A stretch of DNA of 12,023 nt from JAAYBT01 sp964404395 (GCA_964404395.1 CAYOKA010000065.1:1-12023); one strand, 5' to 3'; counted from the first letter of the stretch, positions 1 to 6,200 are shown. A program made the numbers and translations. Notes: generated by a model not told the origin, from the letters alone.

Positions 1-239
1 TAGAAGCAGGCTATTGGCATCTGTATAGATACAATCCTATGCTGAAGGAAGAAGGTAAGAATCCATTTATTCTGGATTCCAAGGAACCTACCAAGTCTTA
101 CGAAGACTTTATTATGGGCGAGGTCAGATATTCTTCCTTGACAAGATCATTCCCGGAGAGGGCGGAGGTATTGTTTGAGGCTGCGGAAAAGAACGCAAAA
201 GAGCGTTATGAGACATACAAGAAGCTGGCCGAAGGCTAA
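1..239 (+). CDS. nifJ: Pyruvate:ferredoxin (flavodoxin) oxidoreductase, C-terminal end
   Basis: This is the 3' end of a gene that begins before the window; complete codons start at base 3. The 78 visible residues begin EAGYWHLYRYNP and continue through a NPFILDSKEP segment and a GEVRYSSL segment. I recognise these as the C-terminal tail of the thiamine-diphosphate domain of the long single-chain pyruvate:ferredoxin oxidoreductases. The family decarboxylates pyruvate to acetyl-CoA and passes electrons to ferredoxin in the cytoplasm of anaerobes. The charged helical end (EKNAKERYETYKKL) is typical. The stop TAA is followed after about 50 bases by a hairpin. The assignment rests on recognition of the motif string only, since the catalytic and Fe-S parts lie outside the window. 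Confidence 0.9.
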   Translation, partial: EAGYWHLYRYNPMLKEEGKNPFILDSKEPTKSYEDFIMGEVRYSSLTRSFPERAEVLFEAAEKNAKERYETYKKLAEG

Positions 240-286
240 TAGCTTCTTTGGAACGCAGATACTCCAAACTGATGTGAAAAGCTAGA

Positions 287-321
287 AGAGGCGCTGTCCC
301 GAAAAGGATAGCGCCTCTGTT
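287..321. terminator. Hairpin terminator between convergent genes
   Basis: Bases 287-299 (AGAGGCGCTGTCC) pair with 306-318 (GGATAGCGCCTCT), a 13-bp stem with one G-U pair and a 6-base loop. The U-tail is weak on the plus strand (GTTACTT) and somewhat better on the minus strand (TTCTAGCTTTT). It lies between the 3' ends of the oxidoreductase gene and the oppositely oriented kinase gene, so it may serve both. No other feature is seen between 240 and 344. Confidence 0.75.
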
Positions 322-344
322 ACTTGTATGATGGGCAAGCCGCC

Positions 345-1409
345 TCACTCAATTACTATATCCGCCTTTTGCCTGATTTGCTCAGTATTAAAATAGTGCT
401 CTTCCATCGGAATCCATTTACTAAAAAACATATCCGCCATCGCTTCACCGTTTCGCTTAATTATCCTTTGCGTCTGTTCTTCAGAGGGCACATCGCAAAA
501 CACCCGGATATCCGCATAATTACCGAACATGGGATGATTGCTGTACGAGCCCTCTACAATCCGCCATGTGTTGCTCTGTATATGTCTGGATCCTCCGAAA
601 TCCATGATGCTGCAGTCAAAACACCGGTAAGAGAATTCCCCAGTCTGTTTCAAAAAAGGAAGCAGCTCCAGGCAGAAACGCTCGTAGTGGATATTCCCTC
701 CGCTCTGAGCATAACGTTCTGCTAATTGCAGCTCCGGTGGCAAAAAGAAATCATCCATGTGAATTACATCTGCCTTTAGCACAGATGATAAGATAGCCGC
801 AATTGTAGTTTTCCCTGCAGCAGCACGGCCATCTATGGCAATTATTTTTGGTGCTTTTGCAGCAGGGATTGCAATAGCCTTTTCGAGAATTGGAAGCACT
901 GTCGAGTGCTTTTTAACTACAACCCGATATGCCGGACGCTCATTATCCCTATACTCCTGACTGTGATGCAGCGGTTTAATGCCGGAGGAGAGGTACTGCT
1001 TTTTAAAGGACAACCACTCGGAGCTATCAAAGGGAAGAATGCCATTCTCGCTACATGTACCAACAGCATCCAGGTACTCCATGAAAAGAGATTCCCGCTT
1101 ATCCTTTTTCATCAGGGCAGATTGATAAAACATATCAAAAAGCCACTCTATTGCTAATCCTTTATACTTCCAGGCGGCAATATTGCATCTGGCATACTCC
1201 TCACTGATAGGCTCAAAGACATCGGCGTCACGGGCAGGAGTTCGTGTGTATTCCTCCTGCAAGTATTCCATTGCTCTAATTTTATCTGAAAGAATATGCT
1301 CTGCCCCAAATGCGGCCTGAAAGCACAGCTTTACAGCATCTTGAGGGTTCATACTCGGATGCCGCAAAGCCTGTGCCTTTACATATTTTTCAAAAGCATT
1401 CGCATTCAC
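345..1409 (-). CDS. Two-domain protein with C-terminal uridine-kinase-like P-loop domain
   Basis: The protein has 354 residues from a GTG start at 1409. The start overlaps the stop of the upstream ECF S-component gene (GTGA), with GCAGGAG just upstream as ribosome site, so translation is probably coupled. The frame stays open to 1538, but that extension would run inside the S-component gene and is rejected. Residues ~190-354 form a P-loop nucleoside-kinase-like domain: Walker A GRAAAGKTT at ~194-202, MDDFF at ~218-222 (where uridine kinases carry an acceptor-binding Asp), and later IVEGSYSNHP and an arginine-rich QRIIKRNG lid-like segment. Residues 1-190 are a mostly helical domain that I do not recognise; it includes CFQAAFGAEHIL and RCNIAAWKYKG. 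Being last in an ECF import operon, it may phosphorylate the imported compound and so trap it. The true substrate is unknown, and 'uridine kinase' is only a fold-level label. Confidence 0.75.
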   Translation of the reverse strand: MNANAFEKYVKAQALRHPSMNPQDAVKLCFQAAFGAEHILSDKIRAMEYLQEEYTRTPARDADVFEPISEEYARCNIAAWKYKGLAIEWLFDMFYQSALMKKDKRESLFMEYLDAVGTCSENGILPFDSSEWLSFKKQYLSSGIKPLHHSQEYRDNERPAYRVVVKKHSTVLPILEKAIAIPAAKAPKIIAIDGRAAAGKTTIAAILSSVLKADVIHMDDFFLPPELQLAERYAQSGGNIHYERFCLELLPFLKQTGEFSYRCFDCSIMDFGGSRHIQSNTWRIVEGSYSNHPMFGNYADIRVFCDVPSEEQTQRIIKRNGEAMADMFFSKWIPMEEHYFNTEQIRQKADIVIE

Positions 1410-1960
1410 GATTCGGCTCCTGCCGGATAGCGTTCCGGGATTAATTTTGCCTTCATAAGAGCAAAGACAATCGTCGGGATAAGCACAAGCTGTATTACAA
1501 TGCCCGGCCAGCTTACAACGAAGTAGCTTGTTGTCCATGCTGCCATAGAATAGCTGCCGGCAGAGAAGATGAGTGCCTTTGCAATACCTGCGACGATTCG
1601 TCCGGCTATCATAGAGACTACAAGGCTAATATACAGGTCAGCATAGAGCTTTCCGGTGCGAATAAGGTTAATCATCAGACCGCAGACCAGCCCGAAAACG
1701 GCCAGCTCAACCATCATTGGTGGCAGATAAGCCATCGGCGGCATACCTGCAAAAAGGGTGGAAAGCAAAGGGCCGGCCAAGCCACAAAGCAATCCAAAGG
1801 CAGGGCCGCAAATCAGGCCGCAAAGAAGAACGGGAATGTGCATTGGGCTGATAATGCTTCCCGCGTTTTGGATAGAGTGGAAAGCCATCGGCAGGACAAC
1901 ACATAGTGCGATGCATACTGCCGTGATGATGGAGCGTTTAACATAAGACATTTTTTTCAT
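1406..1960 (-). CDS. ECF transporter S component (substrate-binding membrane protein)
   Basis: The protein has 184 residues and about six hydrophobic segments. It starts at an ATG with GGAGG eight bases upstream. The stretch MHIPVLLCGLICGP, a glycine-rich second segment with LLCGLAGPLLS and the GMPPM loop match vitamin-type S components of energy-coupling factor transporters, which bind one small substrate and dock on the EcfA-EcfA'-EcfT motor. The motor genes lie immediately upstream on the same strand, making this a dedicated, self-contained transporter. The stop codon overlaps the start of the kinase-like gene by four bases. I cannot assign the ligand: the sequence is not obviously RibU, ThiT, BioY or QueT from memory. 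A PdxU-, HmpT- or QrtT-like vitamin/base transporter is possible. The class is secure, the substrate is not. Confidence 0.85.
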   Translation of the reverse strand: MKKMSYVKRSIITAVCIALCVVLPMAFHSIQNAGSIISPMHIPVLLCGLICGPAFGLLCGLAGPLLSTLFAGMPPMAYLPPMMVELAVFGLVCGLMINLIRTGKLYADLYISLVVSMIAGRIVAGIAKALIFSAGSYSMAAWTTSYFVVSWPGIVIQLVLIPTIVFALMKAKLIPERYPAGAES

Positions 1961-2010
1961 GAGATATTCCTCCTAAAAAATAGTTATAATACGGCATAAA
2001 GCCTAATTAT

Positions 2011-2802
2011 TTAAGGTAATAAAAATTGCACAAGGCAAAGTGCAGCGCATGTACAAAGAGCCATATAATCCCTAAACACAAGGGGCTCTTTTTTTCGCCT
2101 TGTACGGCTTTTTGCGTTGCGATAGCCTCTTGCTTCCATAGCCAGGGATAGCTCATCTGCTCGTCTGAAAGTGGACAAGAATATGGGAACCACAAGAGGC
2201 ACAACGCTCAAAGCACGTTCTCTCAGCTTCCTGCTTTCAAATCTGGCGCCCCTTGCTGTCTGTGCCATTTTTATGGCTCCAGCCTCCTGTGTTAGCGTAG
2301 GAATAAACTGAATTGCAACGCCCACAATCATAGCAACGTCTTCCGTTGGGACGCAAAGCAGCTTTAAAGGCTTAATCAGACTCTCCAGAGCGGTCGTTAT
2401 CTCAGTTGGAGAGCTTGTCAGGGTAAGCGCGTTACTGAGGATCAGAATAAGCACCACGTGGACAACCACACTGAAGCCCTGCTTAATACCGCCGATGGAA
2501 GGATGGAAGATCCACCATGAGTATAATGCATTTTCTGTGTCAAAAAACAGAGCATTCATCAAGAAGATAGTGATGAAAAAGAGCCATAGCCTCCCAAGGG
2601 TCCCAAACACATAGCGCAGGGGCAATTCTGACAAGAGAATTATTACGAAGATGACTGACAATGCCAGCACATAATTATAAACAGATGATGATACGATGAC
2701 AATGGCAAGCAGGATAAACAGGCAGATTATTTTAACCCTGGTATCAAGGCGATGGAGCAGGGACCTTCCGGCTATATATTGCCCTACAGGAAGCTTTTTC
2801 AT
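2011..2802 (-). CDS. ecfT: Energy-coupling factor transporter transmembrane protein EcfT
   Basis: The 263-residue membrane protein carries the N-terminal DTRVKI segment typical of the CbiQ/EcfT family, several hydrophobic helices, and two coupling motifs with the Ala-Arg-Gly signature at about residues 183-185 (TARGARF) and 224-226 (EARGYR). In the family these two motifs touch the two ATPases and carry the conformational change to the S component. The start ATG overlaps the stop of ecfA2 by four bases (ATGA), with GGAGG nine bases upstream inside the ecfA2 end. A 50-base gap, in which I see no strong signal, separates it from the S-component gene. The C-terminal 30 residues carry a basic stretch (KSRTRRKKE) and a final hydrophobic helix. 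Confidence 0.93.
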   Translation of the reverse strand: MKKLPVGQYIAGRSLLHRLDTRVKIICLFILLAIVIVSSSVYNYVLALSVIFVIILLSELPLRYVFGTLGRLWLFFITIFLMNALFFDTENALYSWWIFHPSIGGIKQGFSVVVHVVLILILSNALTLTSSPTEITTALESLIKPLKLLCVPTEDVAMIVGVAIQFIPTLTQEAGAIKMAQTARGARFESRKLRERALSVVPLVVPIFLSTFRRADELSLAMEARGYRNAKSRTRRKKEPLVFRDYMALCTCAALCLVQFLLP

Positions 2803-3647
2803 GTTGAGCCACCTCCCTGCAAATAGCTGCTACAAGCAGAAATCAAATCCTCATAGGTAACAACATCATAGCGGAAGCTGTTTTTTTGTTTTGAAACCAT
2901 GGATGCGATTTGTTGTGGAACCGTCCTTCCCATGTTGTTTCCCATTCGTGAGAAAATAGCTCGTGTTTCCCCTGAATCAATAAGTCTGCCGTCCTCAAGC
3001 ACAAGCAGGCGTTTTGTGTATTCTGCAAGTGCATCCATATTATGCGATATCATGATGATCGTTGTTCCTGTGTCATTCAGCTTGGCCGCCAGCTCCAAAA
3101 AGCTTTGTCTGCCGTATGGATCAAGGCCTGCAATCGGCTCATCAAATATGAGGATTTTGGGTTTGACCGCAAGAATACCGGCAATCGCCACTTTTCGCTT
3201 CTCTCCTCCGGAAAGAACCAGTGGAGACTGCTTCCTAATTTTTTCAAAGTCAAAGCCCATGGTTTCCAGCGCCCATTTAGCTCGCTCATCTATTTGACCG
3301 GGACTCAGAAGGCTATGTTTCAGGCCGAAAGCAACATCCCTTTCGACTGTAGTTTCAAAAAGCTGCTGCTCCGGATACTGAAATACCACTCCAATGGATT
3401 GACGCAGCACATTTCGGTCATAATCTTTGCCATTGATGTCTTTGCCCTCCACATAAATGTGTCCTCCTGTCGGTGTCAACAAGCCGGCAATCAGCTGAAT
3501 GAGCGTGGTTTTCCCACAGCCGGTGGGTCCCATAATACCGACAAAATCGCCGGGGTCAATAGTAGAGGAAATATGCTTAAGAGCGTCAACCCTTTCATTA
3601 GTTCGCTCATTGTATGTGTAGCTCAAGTTTTCTATCGTTATTCGCAT
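2799..3647 (-). CDS. ecfA2: ECF transporter ATP-binding protein EcfA2
   Basis: The 282-residue ABC ATPase has all functional motifs: Walker A GPTGCGKTT (40-48), Q-loop VFQYPEQQLF (Q90), signature LSGGEK (145-150), Walker B ILIFDEP (D169, E170), the D-loop GLDP, and switch histidine ISHN (H202). The Q-loop wording YPEQQLF and FDEPIAGLDP are characteristic of the EcfA2 half of the heterodimeric ECF motor, which hydrolyses ATP on the cytoplasmic face. Its ATG start lies inside the last codons of ecfA1 (10-base overlap). The roughly 60 residues after the H-loop are the usual C-terminal extension of ECF ATPases. Confidence 0.94.
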   Translation of the reverse strand: MRITIENLSYTYNERTNERVDALKHISSTIDPGDFVGIMGPTGCGKTTLIQLIAGLLTPTGGHIYVEGKDINGKDYDRNVLRQSIGVVFQYPEQQLFETTVERDVAFGLKHSLLSPGQIDERAKWALETMGFDFEKIRKQSPLVLSGGEKRKVAIAGILAVKPKILIFDEPIAGLDPYGRQSFLELAAKLNDTGTTIIMISHNMDALAEYTKRLLVLEDGRLIDSGETRAIFSRMGNNMGRTVPQQIASMVSKQKNSFRYDVVTYEDLISACSSYLQGGGST

Positions 3648-4453
3648 ATCTTTTCAGCAAGCTCCTTGTTTGTTAATGGACAGCTATTTAGACGTATACC
3701 CAAAGCGAGCAAATCATAATAAACTCGCACCGGAATGGGGGGCATTATTTTGGCTCTGCTCAACAGCTGAACATCTGTTAAGATATCCTGTGGTTTTCCT
3801 GATGCGATGATTGTACCTTCACGCATCAGAATAATGGTGTCTGCGTCGACTGCTTCTTCCACATAGTGGGTAATGGCGATAATTGTCTTGCCTGCTCTAT
3901 GAAGCCTGTGCATAATTTCCAGAACCTCTTGCCTTCCGTCGGGGTCAAGCATAGCAGTTGCCTCATCAAATATAACCACATCAGGCTCAAGAGCAAGAAC
4001 CCCCGCAAGGGCAATTCGCTGCTTCTGGCCGCCGGAGAGAGAGCTTGGAGCTCTTTTTTCATAGTCCTCCATATCTACAAGCTGCAATGCTCGGCTAACC
4101 TTATCGGGGATTTCATTTCTTGGCACTTCATAGTTTTCAAGTCCGAAAGCGATGTCTTCTTCAACGATGGAGGATACAAATTGATTATCCGGGTTTTGAA
4201 ACACCATTCCGCAAATACGTCGAAGCAGCCAAATATCATTTTCGTTGGAAACATCAATACCTGCAACGGTAAGCTCTCCGTGCTGTAGTTCCAAAAGGGC
4301 ATTGAGATGCCTTACAAGGGTGGACTTTCCGGAGCCGTTGCAGCCGAGGATGCAGACAAATTCTCCTTTGCTTATTGATAAATCTACATTTCGAATTGCA
4401 AAGTTTATGTCGTTGTAATCATAAGAATATGATATATTTTTCCCTTTGACTAT
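3638..4453 (-). CDS. ecfA1: ECF transporter ATP-binding protein EcfA1, start codon abnormal
   Basis: Counting from a possible ATA at 4453, the protein has 271 residues. It shows Walker A GCNGSGKST (37-45), Q-loop VFQNPDNQF (Q86), signature LSGGQ (139-143), Walker B VVIFDEA (D163, E164) and H-loop AITH (H196). VFQNPDNQF is the EcfA1 version of the Q-loop, so this and EcfA2 form the heterodimer. The start is a problem: the first ATG, GTG or TTG in frame is a TTG at 4294, after Walker A and impossible. The sequence is homologous and in frame back to about 4453. Just upstream lie an ATG (4469-4467) and a run of seven G (4467-4461); one G fewer would put that ATG in frame. As written, the candidate is ATA at 4453 with the G-run as ribosome site seven bases away. 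This could be a rare start, a slippage switch, or a base-count error. Confidence 0.88.
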   Translation of the reverse strand: MVKGKNISYSYDYNDINFAIRNVDLSISKGEFVCILGCNGSGKSTLVRHLNALLELQHGELTVAGIDVSNENDIWLLRRICGMVFQNPDNQFVSSIVEEDIAFGLENYEVPRNEIPDKVSRALQLVDMEDYEKRAPSSLSGGQKQRIALAGVLALEPDVVIFDEATAMLDPDGRQEVLEIMHRLHRAGKTIIAITHYVEEAVDADTIILMREGTIIASGKPQDILTDVQLLSRAKIMPPIPVRVYYDLLALGIRLNSCPLTNKELAEKICE

Positions 4454-4477
4454 AACACTTCCCCCCCATATCGGGCA

Positions 4478-4538
4478 TTTTGCGATGTAGCTTGTTTTAA
4501 GCTCCGCCAGCTATCTATATTAAGGTTACATCGCAAAA
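4478..4538 (-). repeat. 12-bp perfect inverted repeat in ecfA1 leader
   Basis: Bases 4478-4489 (TTTTGCGATGTA) are the exact reverse complement of 4527-4538, separated by 37 bases. In the minus-strand RNA this closes a structured domain just downstream of the leader terminator and ends about ten bases before the G-run ribosome site of ecfA1. The enclosed 37 bases can form small hairpins of their own (AGCT..AGCT and GCTT..AAGC). The upstream arm shares GCTTTTGCG with the 3' arm of the terminator, so the downstream arm could also pair with the terminator. A second regulatory switch in the same leader is plausible. Confidence 0.6.
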
Positions 4539-4549
4539 GCCTTACATAA

Positions 4550-4603
4550 CAAAAAACCGCAAAAGCATGGTTCTCCTACAGGAGTACCAATCACCTTCGC
4601 GGT
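4550..4603 (-). terminator. Long intrinsic terminator in the ECF operon leader
   Basis: On the minus strand ACCGCGAAGG (4603-4594) pairs with CTTTTGCGGT (4565-4556) over 10 bp including two G-U pairs. Inside is a second stem, TGGT/ACCA with CTCC-TGTA-GGAG. The 3' arm runs directly into six U (4556-4551). It lies about 110 nt after the predicted transcription start and about 100 nt before ecfA1, with no complete gene between, so it is an attenuator and not the end of a gene. The 5' arm can pair alternatively with the sequence just upstream (ATTGATTACC with GGTGATTGGT, many wobbles), which would break the terminator. Confidence 0.8.
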
Positions 4604-4633
4604 AATCAATCCAAAACAATACAATATCTTGTC

Positions 4634-4705
4634 TTATATCATAAGGGCCTTCTTCTGAAGGCCAAGGTTCCTTCGTGGAATAGCTAAAACATTGTACCGG
4701 CTCAT
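4634..4705 (-). CDS. 23-codon leader ORF upstream of ECF operon
   Basis: Just after the predicted transcription start, GGAG (4714-4711) is followed by five A and an ATG at 4705. The reading frame gives 23 residues starting MSRYNVLAIPRRNLG, continuing with LQKK, and stops at TAA 4636-4634. It contains an Arg-Arg pair and a Lys-Lys pair. The last third overlaps a perfect 7-bp hairpin (GGCCTTC/GAAGGCC, 4646-4663), and the terminator begins about 30 nt after its stop. This arrangement (ribosome site, short ORF, competing hairpins, terminator) is that of ribosome-mediated attenuation. Whether it is translated is unproven, and I do not recognise the peptide. Confidence 0.45.
   Translation of the reverse strand: MSRYNVLAIPRRNLGLQKKALMI
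4646..4663 (-). promoter_or_regulatory. Leader hairpin, possible antiterminator element
   Basis: GGCCTTC and GAAGGCC are perfectly complementary with a four-base loop (AGAA on the minus strand). The stem lies within the 3' part of the leader ORF. Its first arm contains CCTTC, which could instead pair with GAAGG in the 5' arm of the terminator, giving a mutually exclusive structure. Smaller stems follow (CTTAT/ATAAG, ACAA/TTGT). The pairing scheme is my inference from complementarity. Confidence 0.45.
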
Positions 4706-4720
4706 TTTTTCTCCATAATT

Positions 4721-4749
4721 AATATACCCCACACAATAAAGATAGTCAA
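4721..4749 (-). promoter_or_regulatory. Sigma-A promoter of the ECF operon
   Basis: On the minus strand TTGACT (4749-4744), a 17-base spacer and TATATT (4726-4721) make a near-consensus sigma-A promoter. Transcription should start near 4714, only a few bases from the ribosome site of the leader ORF. This leaves a ~260-nt untranslated or partly translated leader before ecfA1. Confidence 0.8.
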
Positions 4750-4789
4750 TTGATTGTGCGCAAAAAACTCATGAGACCCTCTTTTACTT

Positions 4790-4816
4790 CTATAAAGCCT
4801 ATGAACGGCATATAAT
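4790..4816 (+). promoter_or_regulatory. Possible sporulation (sigma-E-like) promoter of the CotS-like gene
   Basis: CATATAAT (4809-4816) fits the sigma-E -10 element CATACAHT in seven of eight positions. CTATAAA (4790-4796) is a weak -35 match with a 12-base spacer, slightly short. The same TATAAT could serve sigma-A, but no good TTGACA lies 16-18 bases upstream. A sporulation sigma factor fits the coat-type gene that follows. Confidence 0.35.
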
Positions 4817-4853
4817 TTACTGTTTCGCATCTGAGAATAGCCGGAGGTACATC

Positions 4854-5846
4854 ATGCAGGGAATGGAAAGAGAAATCGCAGTTAATTACGGGCTGGAAGT
4901 CAGAAATCTGTTTCCATACAAAGATGTATTGGTAATTGTTACACCCTATGGACGAAAGGTGCTAAAAAGAATACCGTTTTCACCTGAAAGGCTGGTATTT
5001 GTACACGGTGCCAAGGAGCATCTGGTCAGGAATAATTTCGAGAATATAGATAGATATATATGTACATTATCTGGTGAGCCATACTTTGTCTACAATGGCA
5101 GCTGTTATTGTCTTACCGATTACATTGATGGTCGGGAAAGTAGCTTTGATAATGACAACGATGTCAGAATAGCTGCCAGAGTGCTTGCTCAATTGCATAA
5201 GGCATCGAGCGGCTATGTGGCACCGGCAGGAAGTAAGGTGCAAAATGAGCTGGGTAAGCTGCCCGTTTATTTTGTTAAGCGGCTTGACGATATTAAAAAA
5301 ATGAGGAAGCAGGCTAGAAGAGGGAAGAGTAAATTTGATGAGCTGTTTCTGCAATATGCCGATTATTTCATTGAAACAGCAGAGGATACGATTGATAATC
5401 TGGCTTCCTCTCATTATGAGGCGCTTGTTGAAAAGACAAGGGATGAGGGGCTCTTTTGCCACCGTGATTTCACTCAGCACAATATTGTTATGGATGGTGA
5501 AAGGACGATAGTTACAAGCTTTGATTATTGCTGTTTTGAGCTTAGGATATATGACGTTGCCAACCTTATCAGGCGTAAAATGCGCAAATGCGGCTGGGAC
5601 ACGTCTAAGACGGAATTAATTATCAATTCCTACAATTCAGTGGAACCGATTAGTGATGATGAATTATCCGTTATGAGAATCATCCTTCGATTCCCACAGA
5701 AATTCTGGCGTGTTGTTAACAGGTATTACAACAGCAGACGCAGTTGGTCCGAAAGAAGCTCTGTGATAAGGCTGCAGGAAGTCATTGACGAGGTTGGACC
5801 TTTCGAGAAATTCATTAGAAGATATGATACTTCTTTATTCAAGTGA
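4854..5846 (+). CDS. CotS-family spore coat protein, kinase-like
   Basis: The protein has 330 residues with a GGAGG site six bases before the ATG. The fold is that of the CotS/YsxE/CotI family of spore-coat-associated proteins, related to choline/aminoglycoside kinases. Visible motifs are the family start (YGLEVRNLFPYKDVLVIVTPYGRKVLKRI, here noted by its key Lys38), LTDYIDGRE (88-95) at the hinge, the catalytic-loop equivalent HRDFTQHN (H203, D205, N210) and the metal-binding FDY (D224). The catalytic pattern HxDxxxxN is kept, so the protein may be an active kinase; some CotS relatives have lost it. It leads a run of sporulation genes. The substrate is unknown. Length is typical of the family. 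Confidence 0.85.
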   Translation: MQGMEREIAVNYGLEVRNLFPYKDVLVIVTPYGRKVLKRIPFSPERLVFVHGAKEHLVRNNFENIDRYICTLSGEPYFVYNGSCYCLTDYIDGRESSFDNDNDVRIAARVLAQLHKASSGYVAPAGSKVQNELGKLPVYFVKRLDDIKKMRKQARRGKSKFDELFLQYADYFIETAEDTIDNLASSHYEALVEKTRDEGLFCHRDFTQHNIVMDGERTIVTSFDYCCFELRIYDVANLIRRKMRKCGWDTSKTELIINSYNSVEPISDDELSVMRIILRFPQKFWRVVNRYYNSRRSWSERSSVIRLQEVIDEVGPFEKFIRRYDTSLFK

Positions 5847-5873
5847 CATCTCCATCTTGTTTTACATATACTG
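5845..5873 (+). promoter_or_regulatory. Possible mother-cell sigma promoter before the yabG remnant
   Basis: CATATACT (5865-5872) resembles the sigma-E -10 (CATACAHT, 7 of 8) and, less well, the sigma-K -10 (CATAnnnTA). GACA at 5845-5848, about 16 bases upstream, gives the AC core seen in sigma-K -35 elements. B. subtilis yabG is sigma-K dependent, which makes such a site expected. The match is short and would occur by chance in AT-rich sequence. Confidence 0.3.
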
Positions 5874-5935
5874 TAGCAGGAGTAGTTGACTGTGTAAGGT
5901 GTGTGGAGCATTGCAACAGCAATGGTGGTGATCGG

Positions 5936-6136
5936 GTGAACGGATTGAAGATCGGGGATATTGTTGCCAGAAAGTCCTATGGTTGTGATGTCTGTTTTAA
6001 GGTAGCAGATATTCAGGATAAAGATGCGGAAAAAATGGTTACACTAAAAGGAATAATTTATAGACTGGAGGCGGATGCGCCAGCATCTGACCTGGAAATA
6101 CAGGGCATAAACGGCGAATTTTCAGAAAACACTTGA
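5936..6136 (+). pseudogene. yabG: YabG N-terminal domain only (truncated sporulation protease)
   Basis: From the GTG at 5936 (GGTGGTGA ribosome site upstream) the product has 66 residues. The wording KIGDIVARKSYGCDVCFKV and later IYRLEADAPASDLE is the N-terminal domain of YabG, a peptidase that trims spore coat proteins. Full YabG proteins have close to 290 residues, with the catalytic part in the missing region. Here the frame ends at TGA, and that stop lies inside the -35 element of the veg promoter, so the remaining ~220 codons are absent and not merely frameshifted. The position before veg matches yabG-veg synteny in Bacillus and Clostridioides. It is either a decayed gene left by a clean internal deletion, or a stand-alone small protein of this SH3-like domain. 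An in-frame ATG at 5843 overlaps the previous stop and lacks a ribosome site. Confidence 0.7.
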
Positions 6137-6162
6137 CATAATCTAAGCGGCCTTGTTATAAT
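6133..6162 (+). promoter_or_regulatory. veg upstream promoter (P1), sigma-A
   Basis: TTGACA (6133-6138), an 18-base spacer and TATAAT (6157-6162) form a consensus sigma-A promoter. A second TATAAT overlaps at 6162-6167. The -35 contains the stop codon of the yabG remnant. Confidence 0.8.
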
Positions 6163-6171
6163 ATAATATTT

Positions 6172-6200
6172 TTGACAAGCTGTACTAATTGTGATACAAT
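6172..6200 (+). promoter_or_regulatory. veg downstream promoter (P2), sigma-A
   Basis: TTGACA (6172-6177), a 17-base spacer and TACAAT (6195-6200) form a second near-perfect promoter 39 bases after the first. Tandem strong promoters are also known for B. subtilis veg. The start of transcription should be near 6207, about 20 bases before the start codon. Confidence 0.85.

Noticed and set aside
345..1538. Longer 397-residue reading of the kinase-like gene starting at 1538
   Set aside because: The first 43 residues lie inside the S-component gene, are rich in Cys and show no family resemblance. The GTG at 1409 overlaps the upstream stop and has a ribosome site.
3042..3719. Plus-strand 225-residue open frame
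   Set aside because: It is antisense to ecfA2, has no recognisable motif or ribosome site and follows the codon shadow of the real gene. The same applies to the other open frames opposite ecfA1, the kinase and sipL.
4550..4612. T-box-like ACCGCGAAGG in the leader
   Set aside because: A T-box needs the longer AGGGUGGNACCGCG sequence, a stem I with specifier loop and a leader of about 200 nt before the terminator. Here only ACCGCG matches, the leader is ~110 nt to the terminator, and ACCGCG is simply the terminator's 5' arm.
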